Part shown: piece after piece, positions 11,819 to 21,421 of the stretch
How positions within the stretch are numbered: position 1 is the stretch's first letter
Layout: each line of letters begins with the position of its first letter
From: Cupriavidus necator
Lineage (GTDB): Bacteria > Pseudomonadota > Gammaproteobacteria > Burkholderiales > Burkholderiaceae
Reading direction: 5' to 3'
Assembly: GCF_013141915.1 (NCBI RefSeq)
Contig: NZ_SROX01000003.1
Location: 1 to 64,000, forward strand
DNA length: 64,000 bases
Notes under the pieces: generated by a model
The model's input: the letters and a program-made list of their open reading frames with translations, nothing else
What the model was told of the DNA's origin: nothing
Database searches by the model: none
Translations under genes and position numbers: made by a program

Positions 11819-13021
11819 TCAGTGTCGCGCGATGCTCATGATGCGGTTGCCCATGCCGATTCCCCATTCAGTCATCTGCATGCCTTGCTCTAGACGGTCC
11901 TGCTCCCAGGTCCGCAGTGCGCGCCCGAGGTTGGTGACACCGTCCAACGCCTTCGCCAGGGAGACGGCGTCGGCGGCGGCCTTTGCCGTGCTGCCTGCGG
12001 TGTGGGGACGCGGGATGAACGCCGCATCGCCCGTCAGCAAGACTCGACCGAACCGCATGCGCGGCACCTGCAGGTCCTGAATCTCCTGGACGAAGATATC
12101 CTGGGTGCTTTCGATCAGGGCCTGGAATGCCGGATTGGCGTGACTGGCGCCCATCTGTCGAATCCACTCCTCCTGGTCGGCCGCAAGCGACCCGGGCGGA
12201 ACAGAATGACTGCGCCGGTTCCCCTCGCGATCGGTCAGCACGCCGCCGAGCTCTGCGCCTGGCTCGGCCTTCAGGTACCAAAGCCAGTTGTAACGACGGT
12301 GACCCGGGGCGGTCGAACCGTCGACGCCGGGCACCATGTACTGCAGCATCATGGAGCCTGGGTCGTGCTGGAACACGAAGTTCTCGTAAAGCAGTGGCTT
12401 TGCGGCTTCAGGCAGTCGATTTTCTTCGATCAATCCGCGCCATACAACATAGCCCGCATAGGTCGGCGACACATCGGGGAGCATGAGCTTGCGCACAACA
12501 GAGTTCGCCCCATCCGCGCCAATCAGCAAGTCGCCGGTTTCCCGGCGCCCATCGGAGAAGGTGGCGTATACGCCATGTTCGTCCTGCTCGACGCCGGTGA
12601 GCTGGGCGCCCCGATGATAGTGCTCCTTGGGGAAGTTCTTGAGCAGTGTGGAATAGAGCGTATTCCAGGAAGTCTGAGTCTGCGGGGAATGTTGCCGCTG
12701 AATCACGTCTCCGCTTTCGTCGAGGTAGAGCCTGTCGTGGGATCGCACGCCTAAGGCCCCGTCGGGAACAATGCCTGCAAATGAAAAGGCGCGCAGCACT
12801 TCCGGCTGTAGAACGATGCCGCCCCCACGGCTGATGAGGTTTGAGGGAGAGCGCTCGAAGACTTCCACGTCCCACCCGACGGCGCGCAGCGCGGTCGCCA
12901 TGAACAGCCCGCCCAGCGAACCGCCGGCGATCAGGGCCTTGCGCGGATTCCCCGCAGATATGGTTGGCCTGCCCTCGGCGGGCGCCAGCGGCTGGGCATT
13001 CGAGGATCGATTCGCGTCCAT
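11819..13021 (-). CDS. FAD-dependent aromatic-ring monooxygenase (DHPH-like), second copy
   Basis: A 400-residue paralogue of the 3875-5065 protein. It shares GGSLGGLF, the ERSPSNLISRGGGIVLQPEVL segment (SRGGGIVLQP core), GDLLIGADGANS and GDAAFIPRPHTAGSTAKA, which are the FAD-binding landmarks of group A flavin hydroxylases. The start at 13021 has GGAG about eight bases upstream; the frame continues upstream without family similarity. It is divergent from the DsbA-like pair across a 240-bp regulatory region and is followed by an old yellow enzyme, suggesting a small oxidation/reduction operon. Substrate unknown. Confidence 0.85.
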   Translation of the reverse strand: MDANRSSNAQPLAPAEGRPTISAGNPRKALIAGGSLGGLFMATALRAVGWDVEVFERSPSNLISRGGGIVLQPEVLRAFSFAGIVPDGALGVRSHDRLYLDESGDVIQRQHSPQTQTSWNTLYSTLLKNFPKEHYHRGAQLTGVEQDEHGVYATFSDGRRETGDLLIGADGANSVVRKLMLPDVSPTYAGYVVWRGLIEENRLPEAAKPLLYENFVFQHDPGSMMLQYMVPGVDGSTAPGHRRYNWLWYLKAEPGAELGGVLTDREGNRRSHSVPPGSLAADQEEWIRQMGASHANPAFQALIESTQDIFVQEIQDLQVPRMRFGRVLLTGDAAFIPRPHTAGSTAKAAADAVSLAKALDGVTNLGRALRTWEQDRLEQGMQMTEWGIGMGNRIMSIARH

Positions 13022-13168
13022 GTGTTGCTCCGATTTGCGATTGGATGGCGTGAATCGTAGAAGCGCCTGCCCGAATCCAGAATGGGGTGGCAATGCAAGG
13101 CTGTGTTGCGGGGAAGGCAAGGACACATTCTCCACGACAGTTGGAGAACCGCCTTGCACGCAGCGTTG

Positions 13169-13184
13169 TGGCACGAGCAATGCA
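13169..13184 (+). promoter_or_regulatory. Sigma-54-type promoter candidate
   Basis: TGGCACGAGCAATGCA has GG (13170-13171) and GC (13182-13183) ten bases apart and matches the -24/-12 consensus TGGCACG-N4-TTGCW except for one base. It points at the DsbA-like genes, about 80 bp upstream of the start at 13262. A sigma-54 activator is encoded 1.5 kb downstream. Confidence 0.55.
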
Positions 13185-13261
13185 GGTTTGCACGGCCATG
13201 CCATTCTGTTCATTGCCGGCACAGCCTAACCTAGCTCCATCATCAATCGCATGGAGTGGTC

Positions 13262-13930
13262 ATGAAACCCGTTGAAATCCAGGTCACCTATGACTTCATT
13301 TGCCCGTGGTGCTGGATCGGCCATCAGAACCTCAAGCTCGCGACGCAACGCGTGAACAGCGAGGTCGCGCCCAGGATTTCCTATTCACCCTACGAGCTCA
13401 ATCCGGATATGCCCAAGGCCGGCGTCGACCGCAAGGCGTACCGGACCGCGAAGTTTGGCAGCTGGTCGCGCTCCCAAAGCATGGATGCGGAGGTCGCCCT
13501 TGTAGGCAAGAGGGTGGGGTTGGCATTCAACTACGACGCAGTGGCGATCACTCCCAACACCCGGCTCGCGCACCGCCTGATGGCGTTTGCTCAGCGCACC
13601 GGCAGTGCGACTATGGTCGAGGGCTTGTTCGAGGCGATCTTCGCCGCGTATTTCTCTCGTGGCGAAAACATCGGGTTAATCGATGTGCTGGCGCCGCTGG
13701 CAGCATCCGTCGGCTTTGACGAAAAGGCCGTGCGCGATTACCTGGTGAGCGGGGAAGGGGAGGCTGAAGTCATTGCCGAGGAGATGCGCGCGAGCCTGAG
13801 TGGGGTCCGCTCAGTGCCGACGATTCGGATCGGCGATGCAATGATCGGTGGTGCGCAACCGCCGGCAGTGATGGAGCAGGCCCTGCAAGCCGCTTCTGCC
13901 AAAACATCTGCTGCACTCGAGACGCTTTGA
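13262..13930 (+). CDS. DsbA family oxidoreductase (FrnE / HCCA-isomerase-like)
   Basis: A 222-residue thioredoxin-fold protein without a signal peptide. The active-site motif CPWC sits in YDFICPWCWIG near the N terminus. The cis-Pro loop is VRSVPTIRIGD near residue 185. The helical insertion and length match FrnE-like cytosolic DsbA-family proteins, which act as polyketide-associated isomerases or disulfide oxidoreductases. GGAG lies a few bases before the ATG at 13262. It is the first of a two-gene unit with the next DsbA-like gene (15-bp gap), probably driven by the sigma-54-type promoter. Confidence 0.85.
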   Translation: MKPVEIQVTYDFICPWCWIGHQNLKLATQRVNSEVAPRISYSPYELNPDMPKAGVDRKAYRTAKFGSWSRSQSMDAEVALVGKRVGLAFNYDAVAITPNTRLAHRLMAFAQRTGSATMVEGLFEAIFAAYFSRGENIGLIDVLAPLAASVGFDEKAVRDYLVSGEGEAEVIAEEMRASLSGVRSVPTIRIGDAMIGGAQPPAVMEQALQAASAKTSAALETL

Positions 13931-13945
13931 ACCTGGAGAACTGAA

Positions 13946-14599
13946 ATGGACAAGCAAGCAACCCTTCACTATGTCTATGATCCCTATTGCGGATGGTGCT
14001 ACGGGCTCGCACCTCTCGTGAGCGTTGCGGACGAGATGCCCGGCCTGAAGGTGGTCCCGCATAGCGGGGGCATGCTGGCTGGACCCCAGGCGCAGATGAT
14101 GTCGCCTGAGTGGCGCGACTTCGTCCGTCCCCACGAGGAGCGCATCACTGCGCTGAGCGGGCTGAAGTTTGGCGAAGCATATCAGCAAGGCACCCAGTTT
14201 GACTATGACGTCAAGCTCGATTCCGGGCCGCCGACAGCAGCGATGCTCGCTGCGGAGTCGCTGGCCGGCGCGGGACTGAAGATGCTAAAGCGGCTCCAGA
14301 CAGCCTATTACGTGGAAGGCAAGCATATTTCCGACCCAGAGGAACTGGTGCGCATTGCCGTCGAACTCGGGCTGGATGCGAAGGCATTTACCAGCGCCTA
14401 CGAAGCGGCTACGCTCGGCCTTGATGAACACTTCAAGAATACGCAAGGCTTTCTTGATGCGTTGGATGGGCGCGGCTACCCGACCCTGGCAATTGAGCAG
14501 GACGGGAAAGTATCGAGGCTTCACCTGGGCCGGTATTTCGGGAAGCCAGAGCAGTTCCGCAAAGCGCTTGCAGACATGCTGACGCCTTCGAAAACCTAG
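13946..14599 (+). CDS. DsbA family protein with CGWC active site
   Basis: A 217-residue thioredoxin-fold protein. The motif DPYCGWCYG near residue 14 supplies the CxxC pair, and GYPTLAIEQDG near residue 170 is the cis-Pro loop. No signal peptide is present, so a cytosolic protein-thiol or xenobiotic-conjugate role is inferred rather than a periplasmic one. The ribosome site GGAGAA precedes the ATG. It forms an operon with the CPWC protein and is convergent with the sigma-54 activator gene. Confidence 0.85.
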   Translation: MDKQATLHYVYDPYCGWCYGLAPLVSVADEMPGLKVVPHSGGMLAGPQAQMMSPEWRDFVRPHEERITALSGLKFGEAYQQGTQFDYDVKLDSGPPTAAMLAAESLAGAGLKMLKRLQTAYYVEGKHISDPEELVRIAVELGLDAKAFTSAYEAATLGLDEHFKNTQGFLDALDGRGYPTLAIEQDGKVSRLHLGRYFGKPEQFRKALADMLTPSKT

Positions 14600-14794
14600 C
14601 GCCAAGGAAGGCGCGCTCCGCAAGTCTGAGCAGCCTCTCCTTGGGCGGCGACTTTGCAAGGCAATTCCTTTGCCGCATGCAGGTCGCTGCCCCTCGGGCC
14701 AACTAGTAGTCAGCCCGACAGACAGTGGTTGGGGGCATTTATCGGCCAAGGCGTTGTACAAACGGCTTGTCGAGCGACAAAGAGCGGATTGTCC

Positions 14795-16474
14795 CTATCT
14801 TGTCGCGAGCTCGCTGGTCAATGCATCCTCCATAAGCCTGAGTCGCTTGTAGAGATACGAACGCGAGATGCCAAGCTCTTCCGCAACGCGCTTTTTGTTG
14901 CCACCAGTACGGCGCATCGCCTCCAGGATCATCTCGGACTCGACGCGCTCCATTGCTTTGCGCATGTCCGGGTTGGCGTTCTCGCCGTTCCGTGGCAGGC
15001 TACTCACGGAGCCCATTGCCAGCACCGAATCGGCGCTTTCCAGATTGCCGAAATCTGCGATGGAAAGAATCGGGCCGTCGCAGAAGATCGCAGCCCGTTC
15101 GATAGCATGCTGCAATTGCCGGACGTTGCCCGGCCATGCGCAAGATTGCAGGAAGCGGATTGCGGAGTCGGAAATCGCCTTCTTTGGCGCACCATGGCGG
15201 GTGCCAAACGCCTCCAGGAACTTGTCGGCCAACTCGGGGATATCCTCCAGCCGATCACGCAGAGCGGGCAGGCGCAATGTCACTGCGCTGATGCGATAGA
15301 ACAGATCCAGGCGGAAGCTTGACTTGGCGATCATGGCACTGAAATCGCGGTTACTCGCGGAAATCAGCCGGAAGTCGGAATGCCGCGCCCGCTCCCCGCC
15401 GATACGCTCGAACTGCCCATCCTGCAGCACCCGAAGCAGCTTGACCTGCATGTCGACCGGCATGTCGCCGATCTCATCCAGGAACAGCGTACCGGTATCG
15501 GCGGCTTCGAACTTGCCTTTGCGCCCTTTGCGATCTGCGCCCGTAAAGGCGCCGGGCTCGTACCCGAACAGCTCACTTTCCACCAGGTTCGGCGGCATCG
15601 CCGCGGAGTTTACTAGCACCAGTGGCTTGTCGCTGCGCGGGCTCAGCATATGGATGGCATGGGCAACCAACTCCTTGCCCGAGCCACTTTCCCCCGCTAG
15701 CAGGACGGGTACGTCCAGCGGTGCCACGCGCAGAATGTCTTCCTTGAGCCGGCGCACCGCGTCGCTGCTCCCGACAATCTGATCCAGCCCGTAGGTACGA
15801 TTTCCGATGCCGGAAAGCTCTCGGCGGTAGAAATCCAGTTCCTGACGAACTTGCGCCAACTCGGTCGTCACTGCCTGCATCGCTTCCGGCCCTTTGAACA
15901 TCACCTGTCCTATCGCGGCAACGACACGCTGATTGCGATCCAGGACCGGCAGGCGCGACACCACGCGCTTGATGCCGTTCATTTCCTGTAGCTGGCCAAC
16001 CTGACCTTTGCCAGTCACCGCGACCTCTTGCAGCTTCGTATTCTCGATCACGGTGGTGACATGCCGACCCAGAGCCTCGCCGCGCTTGAGGCCAAAGAAC
16101 CGTTCATGGACCGGGCTCATGTACGTGATCTTGCCCGCGGTGTCCACCACCACCATGGCCTTGTAGGGATCGGTGATGAAGTGGCGAAGAATGTCTTCCG
16201 CCGAGTCGACAGTCGCCAGGAATTCGCTCAGCTCGTTGGCTTCCTGTAAGGCAAAGATCAGGAAGCACACCGCGTCCCGTGATGGAATGGCGGCGATTGT
16301 CATGGGGTGTTCCAAATCGGTCATGGCAGACACGCGCTTGAGAGGAGTCCGCATGCGGTCCTGCCAAAGGCGGACGAGGTGACCCGCGATCAAGGCGTCG
16401 TGCCCGAGTCCGCTGGCGAACTTCATGGTCCCGTCCGCATCGAGAACGAGGATGCCTTCTGCTTCACGCTTCAT
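14795..16474 (-). CDS. Sigma-54-dependent activator (PAS - AAA - Fis)
   Basis: A 559-residue enhancer-binding protein. Residues about 85-190 are PAS-like (FLATVDSAEDILRHF, ITYMSPVHERFFGL). The central AAA domain has Walker A GESGSGKE, the sigma-54-contacting loop GAFTGA, Walker B TLFLDEIGDMP and the arginine-finger region. The C-terminal Fis-type helix-turn-helix reads KKRVAEELGISRSYLYKRL. It needs sigma-54 polymerase. No response-regulator receiver domain is present, so a ligand or the PAS domain probably gates it. The sigma-54-like promoter at 13169 is a plausible target. Confidence 0.93.
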   Translation of the reverse strand: MKREAEGILVLDADGTMKFASGLGHDALIAGHLVRLWQDRMRTPLKRVSAMTDLEHPMTIAAIPSRDAVCFLIFALQEANELSEFLATVDSAEDILRHFITDPYKAMVVVDTAGKITYMSPVHERFFGLKRGEALGRHVTTVIENTKLQEVAVTGKGQVGQLQEMNGIKRVVSRLPVLDRNQRVVAAIGQVMFKGPEAMQAVTTELAQVRQELDFYRRELSGIGNRTYGLDQIVGSSDAVRRLKEDILRVAPLDVPVLLAGESGSGKELVAHAIHMLSPRSDKPLVLVNSAAMPPNLVESELFGYEPGAFTGADRKGRKGKFEAADTGTLFLDEIGDMPVDMQVKLLRVLQDGQFERIGGERARHSDFRLISASNRDFSAMIAKSSFRLDLFYRISAVTLRLPALRDRLEDIPELADKFLEAFGTRHGAPKKAISDSAIRFLQSCAWPGNVRQLQHAIERAAIFCDGPILSIADFGNLESADSVLAMGSVSSLPRNGENANPDMRKAMERVESEMILEAMRRTGGNKKRVAEELGISRSYLYKRLRLMEDALTSELATR

Positions 16475-16764
16475 TGTCTCTCACCATGGTCACGAGTCGC
16501 CGTCATGGACTCCACTGCGTCAATTGCCATTGCCGGGCGTTGCCGGCCGCCCGCTGCTTTGAGCGGTGCGGCCTATTAATTATCGTGCGAAAATTAACAT
16601 CGGTGCCAGAGTGTTAGGGTAATTACTACCCTGCGATGGGAGCCTCACTCCGCATTCTGACCATATGTAATCGATCGATCACCAATGTGTGGCCGTAGAT
16701 GCTGGGTAGAATCTGATCATTGATGTTGGGCGTGCAGACTGACCATGTGCATCCAGGACCCGTC
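16475..16764. promoter_or_regulatory. Divergent promoter region between activator and LysR genes
   Basis: 290 bp between two divergent regulator genes, with an AT-rich core around 16570-16630 (TTAATTATCG, TAGGGTAATTACTACCC). GGGTAATTACTACCC at 16617-16631 is near-palindromic and could be an operator. No coding sequence was seen. Confidence 0.4.
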
Positions 16765-17778
16765 ATGGACTTGCGACAACTACCAAATCTGAGCTCTCTG
16801 AAGGTATTCGAGGCCGCAGCCCGCCTGGAGAGCTTCTCGCGGGCTGCGGAAGAACTGTTCGTCACCCACAGTGCCGTCAGTCATCAGATCCGTTCACTGG
16901 AAGCCGACCTTGGCATCGCGCTGTTCAAGCGGGATGGCAGGCGAATAACGTTGACCGATCGCGGGCGGCGCTATGCGGAACAAATCCGGTCTTCTCTGTT
17001 CGATATCGCGTCGGCAACCGAGTCGATGCGCTCGGGTGATCGCGAAAAGCGTCTTGTGATCAGCTTGCTCCCATCGTTTGCCGCGCGCTGGTTGACGCCC
17101 CGCATTGGACGCTTCATCGAGCAGTACCCCGAACTCGACGTCGAACTGCAGTCCACGCATACGCTCACCGATTTCAACCGTGATGACGTCGATGTCGTGC
17201 TGCGTTTCGGGGACGGCAATTATCCGGAGCTATTCGTCGAGCCGCTGCTCGACGAGGTCTTTTTCCCGGCCTGTGCCCCAACGTTCAATGGCGGGAACTT
17301 GCCAAAGACGCCTGAAGACCTGGCTGGCGTGACCTTACTACGCCACGACTACGAGATGTGGAGGGCCTGGTTCCTGGCCGCGGGCCTGGAAGGATGGACA
17401 GAACCGCGACGCGGCGTGCTGTATCAGGATGCGTCGCACCTGATACAGGCGTCGATGGATGGTCAGGGCGTTGCGCTGGTGCGGCGCTCGTTGGCCATGC
17501 AGGACGTCGTCAATGGACGCCTCGTCCGCTTGTTCGACATCGATGCGGCTAGCCCGTGGGCCTATTGGTTCATCTGCCCCCAACCCTTGCTGGAGACATT
17601 CAGGGTCCAGGCGCTGCGTAAGTGGCTACATGAGGAAACTCGGCAATTTCAGGCGATGTACGCGCGAAGCCCGCACGCTGTGGGGAAAGCGGGGAAAGCC
17701 GGTGAGGTGATGCGACAAGCAAAGAAGGAGCATAGCCGCGAAGCCCCGAGCCAGGATACTGATCAACGCATCAGCTGA
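16765..17778 (+). CDS. LysR-family regulator (GcvA-like)
   Basis: A 337-residue regulator. The winged helix begins LRQLPNLSSLKVFEAAARL, and the recognition helix lies in LFVTHSAVSHQIRSLE; this is the GcvA/AmpR-type spelling. The substrate-binding domain follows (LVISLLPSFAARWLTPRIG). The start at 16765 is chosen because it precedes the conserved DLRQLPNL; upstream in-frame codons lack family similarity. The C terminus is extended by a lysine/glutamate-rich tail that runs into the remnant of another gene. It is divergent from the sigma-54 activator; its target is probably that region or the MFS pump downstream. Confidence 0.9.
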   Translation: MDLRQLPNLSSLKVFEAAARLESFSRAAEELFVTHSAVSHQIRSLEADLGIALFKRDGRRITLTDRGRRYAEQIRSSLFDIASATESMRSGDREKRLVISLLPSFAARWLTPRIGRFIEQYPELDVELQSTHTLTDFNRDDVDVVLRFGDGNYPELFVEPLLDEVFFPACAPTFNGGNLPKTPEDLAGVTLLRHDYEMWRAWFLAAGLEGWTEPRRGVLYQDASHLIQASMDGQGVALVRRSLAMQDVVNGRLVRLFDIDAASPWAYWFICPQPLLETFRVQALRKWLHEETRQFQAMYARSPHAVGKAGKAGEVMRQAKKEHSREAPSQDTDQRIS

Positions 17779-17945
17779 CACAGGCGGCGCTGGCGGAGGA
17801 CCTGAGGGTAACGCCTTCCGATGGATTCTGGGAAGGCTCCAATCCGCCGAATGCAATCCGCATTTCGCTGGGCGGCGCCCAGGACCGCGCACAGTTATCG
17901 CAGGCATTGCGCAAACTGGCAGCATTACTGGAGCGCAGGCCGACG
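17772..17945 (+). pseudogene. MocR/PdxR-type aminotransferase C-terminal remnant
   Basis: In a frame different from the LysR gene, this stretch reads LAEDLRVTPSDGFWEG, then PPNAIRISLGGAQDRAQL and LRKLAALLERR. That is the end of a GntR-aminotransferase (MocR) regulator. A stop lies just upstream (17760) and no start or N-terminal part is present. The frame stays open to about 18190 without family similarity. This is a decayed gene end left by a deletion. Confidence 0.6.
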
Positions 17946-18115
17946 CCAGGGGCCGGAGCTGGTCCCGAATGCTGCCAAAGCACTACGCGGCGCCGGGCGG
18001 CCAGAGCATCACGCCTTGCCTTTGATGCAACGCAGCGTTGCACGCCACCGTCATTCACCGCGCAGAGTCGCCGGACTATCCTTGGTCACCAGATCAGATA
18101 CCAGGGAAATTCGGA

Positions 18116-19336
18116 ATGGACACGCAAACACACTCAGGAACCAGCGGTCGCTGGGCCAACACGCAGTTCCTTGTCATGGCCTACACGCTGAGCGCCATCA
18201 TGGCCGGTGCAACCGTCGCCAGCCCGTTATATCCCATATATGAAGAAGTGTTTCATATCGGGCCGGGCGGCGTGACGATTGCCTATACCGCTTACATGGT
18301 CGGCACGCTGTTGGCATTGCTGTTTCTCGGTCATCTCAGCGACCATCTTGGCCATATCCGGACGTTGCGGGTGGCAGCGACACTCGCACTTGCCGGACTC
18401 GTCCTTTCCGGAGTCGCTCCGGATCTTCTGATTCTTTCGATCGGGCGTTTCACAATCGGAGTCGCCGCAGGCATTGCTTCCACGTCAGCGACGGCCGGAC
18501 TGGTAGCGGCTTCGCCGCCAAACCGACTGAGGCAAGCTTCATCGATCGGGTCATTGATGACCATTGTCGGCCTAGGCCTAGGACCACTGGTTGGTGGTTT
18601 TATCGCGCAAGACTTGCCATTCCCGCTGCACCTGCCTTACGGCGTGCTGGGCGGTGCGCTGTTGCTGGCTCTTGTGGCATTGGGCAGCCAGAGACACGGG
18701 CAACCTTCAACAATCGCCGGCTTCTTTCCGCGTCTACGCTTTCATTTGCCCGACATGCATCAGGTCAAGCAATTTGCCACGGTGGCGGTCATCGCGTTTA
18801 TTGGCTACACCCTTTTCAGTCTCTTTGCATCACTGGCGCCTTCATTCTTTGATACCTTTCTTCCATGGGACGGGCCGGCCGTTGGCGGCATTGGGGTCGC
18901 CATGCTCTTTGCGGCATCAGCGGCTGCTCAAGTTACGTTCACTGGGATCGATCCTAAAAGAGGGCTTGTGGTGGGTTCCCTTCTCGTGACCGCCGCCCTG
19001 GCGATGCTGGCAGCATCAGTGAAGTTTTCCTCCGGGTTGTTGTTCATCGCAAGCGATGTACTCGGTGGATTCGGTCAGGGCCTTACCTTCATGTCCGCTC
19101 TGCTGGTCGTCAATGCCATGACGACGTCTGTGCGCCGGGCAGGAATGATTTCATCCTTCTTCACTATTGCCTATCTCGGCGGCATTGTTCCCGTGCTTGG
19201 TCTTGGGGTTGCAGCAGACCGGCTGGGGCTTGACGCGTCTCTGATTGGACTATCGATCCTCATGGCTGCCATCGCTGGTACGCTCACTTTCGCCGCGCAG
19301 CGTCTGGTTTCCAATGTTCAGTGTCACAGCCGCTAG
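18116..19336 (+). CDS. MFS transporter (drug/metabolite efflux type)
   Basis: A 406-residue membrane protein with about 12 hydrophobic segments. Between TM2 and TM3 it has the MFS signature LLFLGHLSDHLGHIRTL. Hydrophobic blocks TLSAIMAGATVASPLYPIY and IAYLGGIVPVLGLGVAADRLG are typical of the DHA1 group. The cargo is unknown. The start at 18116 places the first helix correctly; upstream codons belong to the MocR remnant frame region and look non-coding. Confidence 0.85.
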   Translation: MDTQTHSGTSGRWANTQFLVMAYTLSAIMAGATVASPLYPIYEEVFHIGPGGVTIAYTAYMVGTLLALLFLGHLSDHLGHIRTLRVAATLALAGLVLSGVAPDLLILSIGRFTIGVAAGIASTSATAGLVAASPPNRLRQASSIGSLMTIVGLGLGPLVGGFIAQDLPFPLHLPYGVLGGALLLALVALGSQRHGQPSTIAGFFPRLRFHLPDMHQVKQFATVAVIAFIGYTLFSLFASLAPSFFDTFLPWDGPAVGGIGVAMLFAASAAAQVTFTGIDPKRGLVVGSLLVTAALAMLAASVKFSSGLLFIASDVLGGFGQGLTFMSALLVVNAMTTSVRRAGMISSFFTIAYLGGIVPVLGLGVAADRLGLDASLIGLSILMAAIAGTLTFAAQRLVSNVQCHSR

Positions 19337-19575
19337 AACGACGAACTCACTGATTGCCCACGCTCGCGCAGTTTGACGACTTCGCGAGCATTATCGTTCG
19401 TGCAGGCCTGTCAGGCAGTACGCGTTTCCATTGTACCGAACGCACATGGCCCAGTCTTCCACGCAATCATCGATGGTCAAGTTTTACTCACAAGACGACA
19501 AAGAAAGTTCATTTTGCCGGCGCAGACGGCATGGCTATCATCTGTACATCCCTAGTCATCAGGAGAACGCGGGTA

Positions 19576-20676
19576 ATGACCACCGCTGAAGGAACTTGCC
19601 ACTGGGGCATCCTAGGCTCTGCGAGCATCGCAAAGAAGAACTGGCATGCAATCATTAATGCCGGTAACAGCCGTATTGTCGCGGTCGGTAGCCGCTCGGC
19701 TGAGAGCGCACAACGGTTCATCGATGAATGTCAGGCGTCGGTGCCCACGCCTTACGCCGTGGAAGCAGTCGAAGGGTACGAGGCGCTGATCGCGCGTCAG
19801 GACATCGACGCCCTCTATATTCCGCTTCCGACCGCCGTCCGGACCGAATGGGCGGTCAAAGCGGCGCAGGCAGGCAAGCATATCGTGATCGAGAAGCCTT
19901 GCGGTATCACGGCGGCCGACCTGCAGCGGATCATCGATGCGGCCAACGCCTCCGGCGTGCAGGTAATGGACGGCGTCATGTTCCAGCACTCGACGCGCTT
20001 GCAGGCGATGCGCTCAGTGCTTGATGACGGCATCAGTGTTGGCGAGATTCGCCGTATTGCCACGCATTTCAGCTTCATTGGAGATGACGGATGGATTCAG
20101 CGCAACTGCCTGACGGAACCAGCCGGCTGCCTTGGTGATGTGGGTTGGTACAACATTCGGCTTATCCTCTTCGCCCTGAACTACGACCTGCCTGTTGAAG
20201 TGCGTGGCCGCATCCTGCAAGGCGTGCAACGACCCGACGGCTCAGGTGTGACGCCTGTCGAATTCTCGGGTGAACTGTTCTTTGGCAATGGGGTTTCGGC
20301 GACGCTCTACAACGCTTTCAACACCAGCCGCCAGCAGTGGGCCTACATCAGCGGATTGAATGGCTACTTGCACCTGAAGGACTTTGTATTGCCGCACTAC
20401 GGAAATGAGATCTCGTTTACGGTAGGCAACGACAGCTTCGGCGGGAACGGATGCTTCTTCAACCTGGAGAAACACGAGCGTACGATCTCGCTGCCGGAGT
20501 ACAGCAACAACCACACGACCGCGCAGGAGTCGAACCTGTACCGGACGTTCGCCGAACTCGTCCTGTCGGGTAAACGCGATCCGTTCTGGCCAGAGGTGGC
20601 GCAGAAAACGCAGCGCGTCCTGGATGCGCTGCTGGAATCCGCCAACGCTGGCGGCGTCTCCATCATGCTGTCCTGA
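19576..20676 (+). CDS. Gfo/Idh/MocA family oxidoreductase
   Basis: A 366-residue NAD(P)-dependent dehydrogenase. The Rossmann motif is HWGILGSASIAKKNWHA at the N terminus, the conserved EKPCG follows near residue 115 (HIVIEKPCGIT), and MDGVMFQHSTR and LGDVGWYNIRLI follow in the catalytic half. The family acts on sugars, inositols or dihydrodiols; the D-xylose/trans-dihydrodiol dehydrogenase branch is the nearest by motif memory. AGGAG at 19561-19565 supports the start at 19576. It is first in a same-strand run with two glutathione transferases. Confidence 0.85.
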   Translation: MTTAEGTCHWGILGSASIAKKNWHAIINAGNSRIVAVGSRSAESAQRFIDECQASVPTPYAVEAVEGYEALIARQDIDALYIPLPTAVRTEWAVKAAQAGKHIVIEKPCGITAADLQRIIDAANASGVQVMDGVMFQHSTRLQAMRSVLDDGISVGEIRRIATHFSFIGDDGWIQRNCLTEPAGCLGDVGWYNIRLILFALNYDLPVEVRGRILQGVQRPDGSGVTPVEFSGELFFGNGVSATLYNAFNTSRQQWAYISGLNGYLHLKDFVLPHYGNEISFTVGNDSFGGNGCFFNLEKHERTISLPEYSNNHTTAQESNLYRTFAELVLSGKRDPFWPEVAQKTQRVLDALLESANAGGVSIMLS

Positions 20677-20716
20677 ATTCAGCCAAGCTCGCCAAGCCGA
20701 GAGGAGGGATCTGCAT

Positions 20717-21373
20717 ATGTCTGCCAGATTGCAGCTCTACGTAGATGCTAACTTCGTCAGCCCATTTGCAATGCCGGTGTTTGTTGCCCTGCACGAGAAG
20801 GGGTTGCCATTTGACCTATGCACCATCGACCTCGGCAGGAAAGCGCAGCATACGCCCGCCTATGCAGCCGCGTCACTGACAAGCAAGGTGCCTACTCTGG
20901 TCCATGGTGAATTCGCGTTGTCCGAGTCTTCCGCCATTACGGAGTACATCGACGAGGTGTTCGCGGGGACAGCGCTATATCCCCGAGATCCGCAGCAGCG
21001 GGCGCGGGCGCGGCAGGTCCAGTCGTGGCTGCGTACGGACCTGATGCCGCTCAGGCGTGCCCGTACGTCGGACAGGCTCTTCTGCAAGACTTGGGCAGAG
21101 CCCTTGGATAGCGAAGCAGAAGAGGCTGCGAACAAGCTGTTCGCCATCGCTGACAGGCTGGTCCCTGCCGGCGCGCCACAACTGTTCGGTGAATGGAGTG
21201 TGGCCGACCTGGAGCTGGCCATCATGCTCAATCGCCTGATCCTGAGTGGCGATCCTGTTCCGCAACGACTGGTCGACTACGCTGGGCACCAGTGGCAACG
21301 ACCGTCCGTGCAACGCTGGATCAATTTGAAACGGCCGGCTCCCGACCCGCTGCCTGTGTACAGGCATGAGTGA
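20717..21373 (+). CDS. yfcF: Glutathione S-transferase (YfcF-like)
   Basis: A 218-residue GST. The N-terminal thioredoxin-like domain reads ALHEKGLPFDLCTIDL, with the glutathione-binding SESSAITEYIDEVF near residue 70. The helical C-terminal domain includes WSVADLELAIMLNRL. GAGGAGGGA at 20701-20709 is a strong ribosome site for the ATG at 20717. YfcF-type enzymes have peroxidase and transferase activity in E. coli. The gene follows the MocA-type oxidoreductase by 40 bp. Confidence 0.85.
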   Translation: MSARLQLYVDANFVSPFAMPVFVALHEKGLPFDLCTIDLGRKAQHTPAYAAASLTSKVPTLVHGEFALSESSAITEYIDEVFAGTALYPRDPQQRARARQVQSWLRTDLMPLRRARTSDRLFCKTWAEPLDSEAEEAANKLFAIADRLVPAGAPQLFGEWSVADLELAIMLNRLILSGDPVPQRLVDYAGHQWQRPSVQRWINLKRPAPDPLPVYRHE

Positions 21374-21421
21374 ATCTGCCGGTGTGACATCGACAGACCC
21401 GTTGCCACCCGGAGTGACGAA

